From positions 1 through 39,965 of the IMG/VR virus record IMGVR_UViG_3300032893_000146: a stretch of 39,965 bases of DNA. The stretch is one strand, 5' to 3'. This DNA is from a virus. The notes beneath the pieces are model-generated. The model was not told the DNA's origin. It did no database searches and worked only from the letters and a program-made list of their open reading frames with translations. The position numbers were made by a program, and so were the translations under genes. Below, piece by piece: positions 29,334 to 35,953 of this stretch; position 1 is the first letter of the stretch; the number at the start of each line of letters is the position of its first letter.

Positions 29334-30041
29334 TCAACGTCGGGCAGCGGCTTGAGTTTCTTGCCAGAGGGCAATTCTTTGCTCTTTGGTCATCTTAGAA
29401 TTTGATAAAGCTGCGGCAGTTGAAACGGCTTCGGAGCGCACTCCTAGACTTCCTAACTTTGGCTTGCTTTCTTTCTCTTCAACTCTTTGCTTTTCCTGAG
29501 AAATGGCACTTGCTTTAGATGTCTTAGCGATATCTTGGTGATATCTGGCATCTTTTTTAATAAGATTATAGACCTTTCTCAAAGGATTAGTAGCCTTTTG
29601 GACTGCTTCAAGGTTGTCTTCGTCTGTTTTAATATATTTTTCAATATTTTCAGCCGTGACGACCTGGTGAAAGTCAGCAAACTCTTGAGCAGTCTCTAAA
29701 AGCAGAATCTTTTGTTCTTTTTCAGCTAGCTTTTGCTCATAACTCGATAGTTTCTTATTTACCGTGTTAAAAGCTTTGACGAGCTTTTTCCCATCGGGAT
29801 ATTCTTCGTCTTCAAGCTGTCTAAAATCAAAATCGTCGTCCTGAACTTGTTGAGGAGCATGCTGCATTTGCGCGTGCTTCTCCATAAGCTCCTTTTCTTT
29901 TTGAGCCTGCCAAAGCTGTCTTTCCAGATCTTCTTTAGCTTTTCGAAGCTCTGCAAAACTTTCTTGCGGAGTCTTCTTTTCATGGTCCTCAACAGCCTGA
30001 GAAGCGACTTCAGGATTTGCGCTGATTTCTGTTTCTTCCAT
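29334..30041 (-). CDS. Scaffolding protein
   Basis: A 235-aa protein starting MEETEISANPEVASQAVEDH. The start at 30041 follows AAAGGG; in-frame starts at 30086 and 30140 lack ribosome sites and would overlap the divergent promoter. It is highly charged and helical, with coiled coil in residues 25-55 and 95-125 (KAFNTVNKKLSSYEQKLAEK) and a helical basic end (MTKEQRIALWQETQAAARR). This is the usual build of phage scaffolds, which guide capsid assembly and then leave. It lies directly upstream of the capsid gene. Confidence 0.8.
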   Translation of the reverse strand: MEETEISANPEVASQAVEDHEKKTPQESFAELRKAKEDLERQLWQAQKEKELMEKHAQMQHAPQQVQDDDFDFRQLEDEEYPDGKKLVKAFNTVNKKLSSYEQKLAEKEQKILLLETAQEFADFHQVVTAENIEKYIKTDEDNLEAVQKATNPLRKVYNLIKKDARYHQDIAKTSKASAISQEKQRVEEKESKPKLGSLGVRSEAVSTAAALSNSKMTKEQRIALWQETQAAARR

Positions 30042-30079
30042 GCTTACCCTTTGAGATAGGCGAATTCTCTTTTTGCGCC

Positions 30080-30121
30080 TTGACATGAATCTTATTGACC
30101 CAATATTCTTCGATATAAGAT
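30080..30121 (+). promoter_or_regulatory. Cassette promoter with inverted repeat around the -10
   Basis: TTGACA (30080-30085), 18 bases, TATTCT (30104-30109). ATCTTAT (30089-30095) and ATAAGAT (30115-30121) form an inverted repeat whose centre falls on the -10, a placement typical of autoregulated operons. The second gene of the cassette encodes a helix-turn-helix protein that could bind here. Confidence 0.55.
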
Positions 30122-30159
30122 ACTGGTAGATTTTTAGCAATTTAAAATTTTGAGATTCT

Positions 30160-30351
30160 ATGGAAGAAATTAAGGGGGATCATCTAAAAACTATGAGCTA
30201 CATGATCGCTTGCGAAAAGATTGAGAGCTTGATATTTACGCTAGAGCAAACCTTGTCTTTTATGGTAGAATACGGGATAGAGTCTGACGAAGAGATCAAG
30301 AAAGCTTTGGTGCCTTTGCTGGATAGCTTTAAAGAATGGGCTGAGAAATGA
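30160..30351 (+). CDS. Small acidic helical protein, cassette gene 1
   Basis: A 63-aa protein (MEEIKGDHLKTMSYMIACEK...), acidic, with two predicted helices and a C-terminal DSFKEWAEK. That ending resembles RELLEWGDK of cassette gene 3, so the two may be distant relatives. It lies on the plus strand inside the minus-strand late operon. It overlaps the next gene by ATGA. Function unknown; small acidic proteins of this kind are often inhibitors of host proteins, which here is only a guess. Confidence 0.65.
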   Translation: MEEIKGDHLKTMSYMIACEKIESLIFTLEQTLSFMVEYGIESDEEIKKALVPLLDSFKEWAEK

Positions 30352-30608
30352 AAGTCTCCATGGAATTAAGCGAGAATAGTCCGCACAAAAAAAGGACAAA
30401 AACTGAAAGAGGAAAAAAACTTACAATAGACGAGGAAATGGAAATCTGTTGGCTTTTAGAGAATCATCATGACATAAAAGACGTTGCTGATTATTACGGA
30501 AGAAATTTCAGCACAATTTTTAGAGTTAAGAAAAAATACAATGTTTGTCTTAGGAGTATTGAGAAAACATTAGACCTTATTACGAAAGAAGAACGGGCTG
30601 AGAAATGA
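30348..30608 (+). CDS. Helix-turn-helix protein, cassette gene 2
   Basis: An 86-aa protein. A basic N-terminal arm (PHKKRTKTERGKKL) precedes a homeodomain-like helix-turn-helix at about residues 26-60: TIDEEMEICWLLENHHDIKD then VADYYGRNFSTIFRVKKKYN. Size and layout suit a DNA-binding autoregulator, and an inverted repeat sits on the cassette promoter. The gene is coupled to both neighbours by four-base overlaps. It could be compared with Aca regulators of anti-CRISPR operons, but no sequence likeness has been shown. Confidence 0.7.
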   Translation: MKVSMELSENSPHKKRTKTERGKKLTIDEEMEICWLLENHHDIKDVADYYGRNFSTIFRVKKKYNVCLRSIEKTLDLITKEERAEK

Positions 30609-30910
30609 ATGAAGAAGAGAAAGAGGAGTGTAATTTATGTTCTCTTGTCGATGATATATGTTCTTCAAAAAAGGAAGAAAATTTAGATCTGCGTCCTCAT
30701 GTAAAATATCTAGCATCTGCCATGATTCAAATGCAAAAAAACATGGATAATGCTCATCAAGCCATCTTCGAGAGTCAATTAATGGGTTCTATATTTAAAG
30801 CATATCAAATAATTATATTTATGAAGAAAAATACCATGTCTCTATCACAGGAAGCGAAAAAAGAACTTCAATCAGTTTTTAGAGAACTTCTTGAATGGGG
30901 TGATAAATGA
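30605..30910 (+). CDS. Acidic helical protein, cassette gene 3
   Basis: A 101-aa protein opening MNEEEKEECNLCSLVDDICS, with a C-x-x-C and another Cys close by, then helices with many Met and Gln (AMIQMQKNMDNAHQ) and a C-terminal ELQSVFRELLEWGDK. The first residues (MNEEE) match those of gene 4 and the last match gene 1, so three of the four cassette proteins share parts. Acidic and cytoplasmic. Role unknown. Confidence 0.65.
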   Translation: MNEEEKEECNLCSLVDDICSSKKEENLDLRPHVKYLASAMIQMQKNMDNAHQAIFESQLMGSIFKAYQIIIFMKKNTMSLSQEAKKELQSVFRELLEWGDK

Positions 30911-31068
30911 ACGAAGAAGAATACGATAACATAGATGAACTTATCGATGATCTGCTCTGGCGAGAGGATTTTAAACCGAATAAAATAGCTCCAGCATTGC
31001 TATGCCTTTGCCAAGCCATTAAAGACATTCAAGAAAAGCTAGAGGATCTTAACTTTAGATTTGATTAA
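30907..31068 (+). CDS. Small acidic protein, cassette gene 4
   Basis: A 53-aa frame starting MNEEEYDNIDELIDDLLWRE, entered by ATGA overlap with gene 3. Very acidic first half, then a helix with LLCLCQAIKDIQEKLEDL. Its stop shares the four bases TTAA with the stop of the convergent 153-aa gene, so the cassette fits tightly into the late operon. Function unknown. Confidence 0.6.
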   Translation: MNEEEYDNIDELIDDLLWREDFKPNKIAPALLCLCQAIKDIQEKLEDLNFRFD

Positions 31069-31526
31069 GCGATTTTTCCATTAACGAAATAATCCTCAAT
31101 CTTTTCAAGGTTATCATTTGCATAAGCTCTAATCATTCTAACATAGGCAGCATCAAATTCATGAGGGTTGAAGAGAATGTATTGCATCACTTCCTTTTTG
31201 GGAATACACCATTCAAAAGTGACTTTTCCGCCGTCTTCAACAGACCATAGATAATGATCATTGCCCTGATAGGGAGAAGGACGAGTACGACGACACTGAG
31301 GGTAAATCCGCAAAGCATTCTGCGCATAAGGCTCCTTTTGTACCCACATGTGAATGTAATATTTTCCGCGCACGCCTTTATCATAGTTTCCCTGTACGGC
31401 TTCTTCAATGATGCGCTCCATCTGCTTCATGATGGCTGGGGTTGTTTCGCCAACTTCTTGCCGATCCATTATTAAAGCAGCTTCTTGCATGAGCTGACCA
31501 TAAGTTTTATCGCTGTTACGTACCAT
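31065..31526 (-). CDS. Late operon protein of unknown function (153 aa)
   Basis: A 153-aa protein with a helical N-terminal third (GQLMQEAALIMDRQEVGETT, MKQMERIIEEAVQGNYDKGV) and a mixed domain containing KYYIHMWVQKEPYAQNALRI, Arg-rich RRTRPSPYQGNDHYLW and FEWCIPKKEVMQYILFNPHE. It is the last gene before the scaffold-side cassette and starts inside the stop of the 45-aa gene (TAATG). It is probably a virion or head assembly protein by position. I recognise no family. Confidence 0.65.
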   Translation of the reverse strand: MVRNSDKTYGQLMQEAALIMDRQEVGETTPAIMKQMERIIEEAVQGNYDKGVRGKYYIHMWVQKEPYAQNALRIYPQCRRTRPSPYQGNDHYLWSVEDGGKVTFEWCIPKKEVMQYILFNPHEFDAAYVRMIRAYANDNLEKIEDYFVNGKIA

Positions 31527-31663
31527 TATCTCACCATTTTACGGCTTCCCAGGTCGATAGAACGATTGCTATGAGAAGATCCCTGCTGTGGCTTATTTAT
31601 ATAGCCGGTAGGAGCCTTTCTAAGACCTGGCAGTTTCTTGATTTTTGGTGGTATCATTGTCAT
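31526..31663 (-). CDS. Small basic Pro-rich protein
   Basis: A 45-aa frame starting MTMIPPKIKKLPGLRKAPTG and ending LGSRKMVR. AAGGGAT precedes the ATG by five bases and the stop overlaps the next start as TAATG, so it is well placed in the operon. Basic and without clear secondary structure. It may be a peptide that lines the head or binds DNA. Function unknown. Confidence 0.6.
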   Translation of the reverse strand: MTMIPPKIKKLPGLRKAPTGYINKPQQGSSHSNRSIDLGSRKMVR

Positions 31664-31665
31664 GA

Positions 31666-31800
31666 TTATCCCTTATGTTTTTGCATATGTTCATGCGCTT
31701 TCATAAGATCTTCTCTAGAGTGCTTATTGGACTTTTTTTCTTTTTTCTTCATCCCTTTTGCTTCTTTAGCAGATTTGCAAGACATCTCATGTTTTTTCAT
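31666..31800 (-). CDS. Small Lys/His-rich protein
   Basis: A 44-aa frame starting MKKHEMSCKSAKEAKGMKKK and ending with HEHMQKHKG. AAGGGGG lies eight bases before the ATG. It lies two bases from its neighbours on each side. Lys, His and Met are strongly over-represented. Short Lys-rich phage proteins of this kind may enter the head with DNA, which is only inference here. Confidence 0.6.
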   Translation of the reverse strand: MKKHEMSCKSAKEAKGMKKKEKKSNKHSREDLMKAHEHMQKHKG

Positions 31801-31801
31801 T

Positions 31802-31963
31802 TTATTTTCCCCCTTGGCGATTATAAGAATTTCTCATTGGCAAAGGAGGTTTTCCTCCTGGTGGTCTAAATCTGTCTACTACGACATTAAGGTTTCTGTC
31901 TTTAGGAACAAATTTGGGCTTTGCCGTGTCTATCTTCTCTGATATTAACGGGATTCTGGGCAT
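31802..31963 (-). CDS. Small basic Pro/Arg-rich protein
   Basis: A 53-aa frame starting MPRIPLISEKIDTAKPKFVP with an end rich in Pro, Gly, Asn and Arg (FRPPGGKPPLPM). An excellent ribosome site, AAGGAGAT, precedes the ATG. Together with the two genes after it, it makes three consecutive tiny basic proteins between portal and scaffold. Role unknown. Confidence 0.65.
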   Translation of the reverse strand: MPRIPLISEKIDTAKPKFVPKDRNLNVVVDRFRPPGGKPPLPMRNSYNRQGGK

Positions 31964-32084
31964 AAATTATCTCCTTCACAGCTTCTAATTGATTCTCAAC
32001 ACTTCGTGAATTAGAAGTACTGCAATTGACTTTTTTTTCATTTGCTTTGATCATTTCAATGAAATGGTCAGCTCCTTCGAACAT
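31902..32084 (-). CDS. Possible small protein overlapping the 53-aa gene
   Basis: A 60-aa frame starting MFEGADHFIEMIKANEKKVN. Its first 40 residues lie outside any other gene and are plausible protein, but there is no ribosome site and its end overlaps the well-supported 53-aa gene by 62 bases. An inverted repeat, CTTCTAATT (31982-31990) with AATTAGAAG (32009-32017), lies inside it and may mean the stretch is regulatory instead. Confidence 0.35.
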   Translation of the reverse strand: MFEGADHFIEMIKANEKKVNCSTSNSRSVENQLEAVKEIIYAQNPVNIREDRHGKAQICS

Positions 32085-32134
32085 GGTTGTACCGTTTTTG
32101 AGTTGTTAAAATGCTTGTCTTATCCGAGACAAAT

Positions 32135-32344
32135 TTATTTATTCATCATCTTTTCACGAGTATAGTGCTTGTGAGAAAGCGATCTATCATCGTGTGCATC
32201 AATCTTTCTTCTTACTTGTTCATAAGAATTTGATGCGCCTGCAGGTGGTTTTGGGTCTACATTTTCCTTAATAGGAAGATATTTAGATCCTGCATCTCCT
32301 TTCGAAGATCCACCCATGCTTGTGTTTTTATGGCTGTGTCCCAT
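32135..32344 (-). CDS. Small late protein after the portal gene
   Basis: A 69-aa protein starting MGHSHKNTSMGGSSKGDAGS, polar and basic, with a Pro-rich centre (PIKENVDPKPPAGASN) and a helical end that includes EQVRRKIDAHDDRSL. It overlaps the end of the portal gene by 17 bases. Gly/Ser/His-rich beginnings and lack of hydrophobic core suggest a flexible virion peptide. Function unknown. Confidence 0.6.
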   Translation of the reverse strand: MGHSHKNTSMGGSSKGDAGSKYLPIKENVDPKPPAGASNSYEQVRRKIDAHDDRSLSHKHYTREKMMNK

Positions 32345-34352
32345 TTTTTACCTCTTCTTGTTTATTTTGTGTATTTTGAATATTTTGAATCAATGAAAAT
32401 ACGCTTACAAAGTCATTTACCCCCATTGAATCGATTTCCCTTGCTGCTTTTGCAGCGTTATATATAGCCGCAGCATTTTCATGTTCGGCCTTGCTATGAG
32501 CTGTTTCGATTTGCACCTGCTCTAACCTTAGCTTTGCTTCACGTTCATTCCCAAGGCTTCTATCGCTATAAGCCTTCGATTGCAAGCTTTCGTTAACAAT
32601 GCGCTGGTTTTCCATCTGCAATTGTGCCATCTGCTCTTGTTGCTGCTGTTGAGCTTGTTGTTGCTGTTGGATAGCTTCGATCATTTTGTCTTTATCTTGA
32701 ATTGTAATATCTGCGAGCAATTGATCCATAGGCACCGGTATGCCTTCTTTCCATAGCGTAAACTTCTGTAAGAATGCAAGTTGTTTTGTTGTCTCTGTGA
32801 GAGGAGCATTGCCAACAACTGCATCATATTTTTGGAATGATTTATCTCTAAACTCATTTGTGGGCTCTTCTTGAATCATCTTTTGAATCTTTCCAAGAGT
32901 ATAGTTTTTCTGAATAATCGCCCAGTGGAGGCGTCCGCAATTACGCTGGCTAAGATCGAGGTTGTCGAACAGTTCTTGCAATGTTGTAAGAGCCGCCCCT
33001 TGACGCAGTTGTTCTGTAATTCCAACATCACTATCCTCGGCCTGGCCTAATAGCTCTGGAGTAACTCCAGCATTGGATTGGATGTCCTGTTTAAGCATTT
33101 CAGTAACTTGAAAATTAGCCGGATTTATATTTGCGCCTGGAATGTCTTGAATCGCTTGCATGCGTCCTTTCTTGAAGAATCTCACCTTTCCAGGACCAGC
33201 TTTAAAAGCATCGTCATCGGAAATAAGAGCATCTTCCTCGACATTCACACCGCTAAATTGTGCAGCCAAGAGGTCCATTTCGAGTTGTTTGCGATAGTTG
33301 TAGAGGTATTGAGGATCTCGAATGTTTCGAATAATGCCCTGATATCGGAAAGAATAGTTGTTATTGGCAAGATCGTGATAACCGACAAAAGGAGTGAAAG
33401 GATACATATCGATGCCCAAAGGGTTTGGGCCGTCGTAAAAGCAAGTGTTGTTAACAATGATTGCAAGGTGAACTGTGGGCACTTTTTCTTTGACAATGAC
33501 GATTTCAGGAAATCTAGATTTAAGGATATCTAGATCTTCTTTCTCAAAATTTACCTCTGTAGACTCGTAAGTTTCAGGGTCTACAATAAATGTGGCATGT
33601 CTTTCGGTTAGATACCAGTATTCATCATAAGCAAGAAAGCCTTTACGCCTGATATTGTATTGTTGAGGCATAAAGGTAAACTTTGTATCGAAATAAGCCT
33701 GGTCGTTAAGCAGGTCTATATCGTGCTCTCGACCAGGAAGCATTTGTTTCACTTGCTCTTTGTGAAGATATTTTCGCGTGCGTATGAACTGGCAATCGCT
33801 AAGGTCCATTTCTCGCCAGAATGCATCCATCATTAGCATGTCAGCAGAGAAACATTCAGTTTTAAGGTCTCCGCAAATGGGGTCTCTTCGATAGTCTATG
33901 TAAGAGTGCATTAAAGATAAGCCCGTAATGCCGGCAGCTTCTTTGAAACAATTGCTTATCGTGTTGTAAGTATCATCATTGGCATAGGAAGATTGTAAGC
34001 ATTTTGTAGCCTGTGATGCTGTATGATCAGAACTTCCATGAACAGGGATGATTTGTGTAGCTTTACGATACTGTCTTTGTCGGCCGCAAACCATATTGAC
34101 AACAGGCATCGAAGCGTTAAAGACAAACTTCTGGTGCTCGTAATTTAGACCAGAATAAAGATTAAGATATCTTTGATCCCCTAGGTAAACCTTTCGATCG
34201 ATTAGCTGTTCCCAAAAGAACAATTGCCACGCAGATAGGTTTTGTTGGTATCTAGAATCAGCTTCGGCGACAATATTCGCTTTCCCATCCTCGTAAAAAC
34301 GGGAATAAATATTCGGTACAACCTGGCTCCTTTCGAGCATTCCAGAGGTCAT
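32328..34352 (-). CDS. Portal protein
   Basis: A 674-aa protein that forms the 12-fold ring through which DNA enters and leaves the head. It has the build of P22-type portals: a helical N-terminus (YSRFYEDGKANIVAEADSRY, WQLFFWEQLIDRKVYLGDQR), the wing with VVNMVCGRQRQYRKATQIIP, the stem and crown region, and IDYRRDPICGDLKTECFSAD in the middle. The C-terminal 110 residues are a long helix with a Gln run (AIQQQQQAQQQQQEQMAQLQ), like the barrel of P22 portal. Length is near that of P22 (725 aa). AAGGA precedes the ATG. It follows terminase and small genes as usual. Confidence 0.88.
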   Translation of the reverse strand: MTSGMLERSQVVPNIYSRFYEDGKANIVAEADSRYQQNLSAWQLFFWEQLIDRKVYLGDQRYLNLYSGLNYEHQKFVFNASMPVVNMVCGRQRQYRKATQIIPVHGSSDHTASQATKCLQSSYANDDTYNTISNCFKEAAGITGLSLMHSYIDYRRDPICGDLKTECFSADMLMMDAFWREMDLSDCQFIRTRKYLHKEQVKQMLPGREHDIDLLNDQAYFDTKFTFMPQQYNIRRKGFLAYDEYWYLTERHATFIVDPETYESTEVNFEKEDLDILKSRFPEIVIVKEKVPTVHLAIIVNNTCFYDGPNPLGIDMYPFTPFVGYHDLANNNYSFRYQGIIRNIRDPQYLYNYRKQLEMDLLAAQFSGVNVEEDALISDDDAFKAGPGKVRFFKKGRMQAIQDIPGANINPANFQVTEMLKQDIQSNAGVTPELLGQAEDSDVGITEQLRQGAALTTLQELFDNLDLSQRNCGRLHWAIIQKNYTLGKIQKMIQEEPTNEFRDKSFQKYDAVVGNAPLTETTKQLAFLQKFTLWKEGIPVPMDQLLADITIQDKDKMIEAIQQQQQAQQQQQEQMAQLQMENQRIVNESLQSKAYSDRSLGNEREAKLRLEQVQIETAHSKAEHENAAAIYNAAKAAREIDSMGVNDFVSVFSLIQNIQNTQNKQEEVKNGTQP

Positions 34353-34439
34353 GTTTTTCCTTCATTGTATTTTATTCCTTCTTAGCATTTTAAAAGAATT
34401 TATACAACTGAAGGTTTTAAGAATTTTCAGCCATTTCGC

Positions 34440-34634
34440 TCATTTTTCATGTCTTTCAGTACATTTTTTGGGCGAGTACAAGTGATCTATAAGATTTTTA
34501 GTTTCGTCTATAGAAATTCCAAGAGGATCCCCTATGTTTTCGAGGCGTTTAATTTCATCAACTATTGCTTGACAATGAGTTTTGATTAACTTTTTCGACT
34601 CTTCTGGTGGATCATACCAGCACATACAAGGCAT
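34440..34634 (-). CDS. Small conserved-looking phage protein
   Basis: A 64-aa protein starting MPCMCWYDPPEESKKLIKTH, with helices and a second half DPLGISIDETKNLIDHLYSP. Cys near the start (CMC) and KKC at the end could bind metal. It is the gene before the portal in the late operon, 87 bases away. I recall no defined family or function. Confidence 0.6.
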   Translation of the reverse strand: MPCMCWYDPPEESKKLIKTHCQAIVDEIKRLENIGDPLGISIDETKNLIDHLYSPKKCTERHEK

Positions 34635-34649
34635 TTTACTTCTTATCCT

Positions 34650-34838
34650 TCATTTCACATATTCTGATGCAAAGATTACCCATTCCCCACGACCATTGCT
34701 AATTTTATTCAAATATTCCTGTCTTTTTTTTGCTAATTCTTTGTCCATATACACTCTATCCCAATAAATTTTTTGAGTAGGTGATGTACAACATAAAATA
34801 TAACATTCACCTTCGATCACATCCTCTGGATCAATCAT
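34650..34838 (-). CDS. Small protein of unknown function
   Basis: A 62-aa protein (MIDPEDVIEGECYILCCTSP...), with an N-terminal beta strand pair and a helix MDKELAKKRQEYLNKISNGR, ending in GEWVIFASEYVK. The compact alpha/beta make-up suggests a folded domain. Its start overlaps the end of the DUF551-like gene by four bases (ATGA). Function unknown. Confidence 0.6.
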   Translation of the reverse strand: MIDPEDVIEGECYILCCTSPTQKIYWDRVYMDKELAKKRQEYLNKISNGRGEWVIFASEYVK

Positions 34839-35173
34839 TTTTTTATTTCCTCGCTCTCATCTAGAGGTTTAGGTAAAGGCATCCAGTGGGTGATATCATT
34901 AAATCCAGATATTTCTTCATAACCATACGCGTAAAAAACCTCCTCATCAAACTCAACCCATCTATAGCCAATTCCAAAAGAATTTCCATTTGTCGCTAAA
35001 ACTTGGACATCAAAAGGCGGAAGCCTATCTTTAACGTTAATCCATTTAGGCTCAACATTAATATGGATTATACTCCCTTCAAGGCGAGACTTGGTTATTT
35101 CGTATCCTTCAGCTTTAAGCAGAAAACCGAATGTTAGTGGTTTGTCATTAGAGCTCTTAAAAGTATCGCTCAT
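34835..35173 (-). CDS. DUF551-like protein
   Basis: A 112-aa protein. An N-terminal part (KPLTFGFLLKAEGYEITKSR) precedes the DUF551-like domain at about residues 43-105: WINVKDRLPPFDVQVLATNG, then FNDITHWMPLPKP. W-I-x-V-x-D-R-L-P and T-H-W-M-P-L-P are the two marks of this family, common in phages and prophages, with no known reaction. It lies in a set of small late-operon genes between terminase and portal, next to a second, shorter relative. Confidence 0.8.
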   Translation of the reverse strand: MSDTFKSSNDKPLTFGFLLKAEGYEITKSRLEGSIIHINVEPKWINVKDRLPPFDVQVLATNGNSFGIGYRWVEFDEEVFYAYGYEEISGFNDITHWMPLPKPLDESEEIKK

Positions 35174-35192
35174 TACTCAAAGCTCCTTTTCA

Positions 35193-35405
35193 TCATTCAA
35201 TTTTTTTTTCTAATTCAGGTATAGGCAAATAATGAGTGACCTCTAGAGTGATTGTTTGACGATAATTAGGATCCTCTAATACCCAAACGTCATATCCAGT
35301 ATGGTAATAAGCTTTTATAATGCCCATCCAGCCTTTATTATTAGTAACCAGAGCAAAAGTGTCATCTTTTGGTTTTGTATTTATAAAAGATATCCATTCG
35401 CTCAT
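35193..35405 (-). CDS. Short DUF551-like relative
   Basis: A 70-aa protein that starts MSEWISFINTKPKDDTFALV and ends EVTHYLPIPELEKKIE. The WI-S start and T-H-Y-L-P-I-P end match the DUF551 plan of its neighbour in a shorter form, so the two probably arose by duplication. It overlaps the Lys-rich gene upstream by ATGA. Role unknown. Confidence 0.7.
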   Translation of the reverse strand: MSEWISFINTKPKDDTFALVTNNKGWMGIIKAYYHTGYDVWVLEDPNYRQTITLEVTHYLPIPELEKKIE

Positions 35406-35614
35406 ATTTTAGCCTTCAACTTCGCTTGTTTCGACCATGCCGTCCTCTTTCTGGCAAATTGCATATCGATTTTTTCTTCACGCTCACTGTCTTTCTTGGC
35501 CGCGCCATGCTCTTTTTTTGCACGCTCATGGGCGCCCTTGCCTTCTTTTTTTGCTAGAGTGGCAAATGTCTTTTCGCGCTTAGCAACTTTGAGCAGGTTC
35601 TTCTTGTCGTTCAT
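35402..35614 (-). CDS. Lys/Glu-rich helical protein
   Basis: A 70-aa protein of almost only charged residues and Ala (MNDKKNLLKVAKREKTFATL, then KKEGKGAHERAKKEHGAAKK). A single long basic helix is likely. It might bind DNA or RNA. Coupled by four-base overlap to the DUF551-like gene after it. One of the basic small proteins clustered in the late operon. Confidence 0.65.
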   Translation of the reverse strand: MNDKKNLLKVAKREKTFATLAKKEGKGAHERAKKEHGAAKKDSEREEKIDMQFARKRTAWSKQAKLKAKI

Positions 35615-35629
35615 ATTTCTTCTCTTTCT

Positions 35630-35953
35630 TTATTTGTCTTGGACTTTATGTAGTTCCATTAATTTTTTAGTTATTATACTAAGTGCTAGAGGAAAACAAA
35701 AATACTCGTTTTTGTAATGATCAGGCAAAGGACTATCTGGCCAAGTTTCTATATATTGTTTTTTTAATTCTTCATGTCTTTCTCTGGCTTCCATTGCATC
35801 TTTTACAAACTTATCATAAAGAGCTTCTAGGCTATATTCCTTTACTTTTTCCTCTGCCGATAGCCAATAGGTTTTTTCTAAGATTTTTCTGGTTTCATCA
35901 TTCTCTAACTTAGAGTTTTCTTCCCATTGTTTTAGCCTTTCATCATCCATCAT
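35630..35953 (-). CDS. Helical protein after the terminase gene
   Basis: A 107-aa acidic helical protein (MMDDERLKQWEENSKLENDE...) with a C-terminal part containing SPLPDHYKNEYFCFPLALSI. Its start overlaps the terminase stop by ATGA, so it is co-translated. It could assist packaging, but there is no motif to show this. Confidence 0.6.
   Translation of the reverse strand: MMDDERLKQWEENSKLENDETRKILEKTYWLSAEEKVKEYSLEALYDKFVKDAMEARERHEELKKQYIETWPDSPLPDHYKNEYFCFPLALSIITKKLMELHKVQDK

Noticed and set aside
33078-33533. 151-residue plus-strand frame inside the portal gene
   Set aside because: It lies wholly within a well-supported portal gene on the other strand and has no ribosome site.
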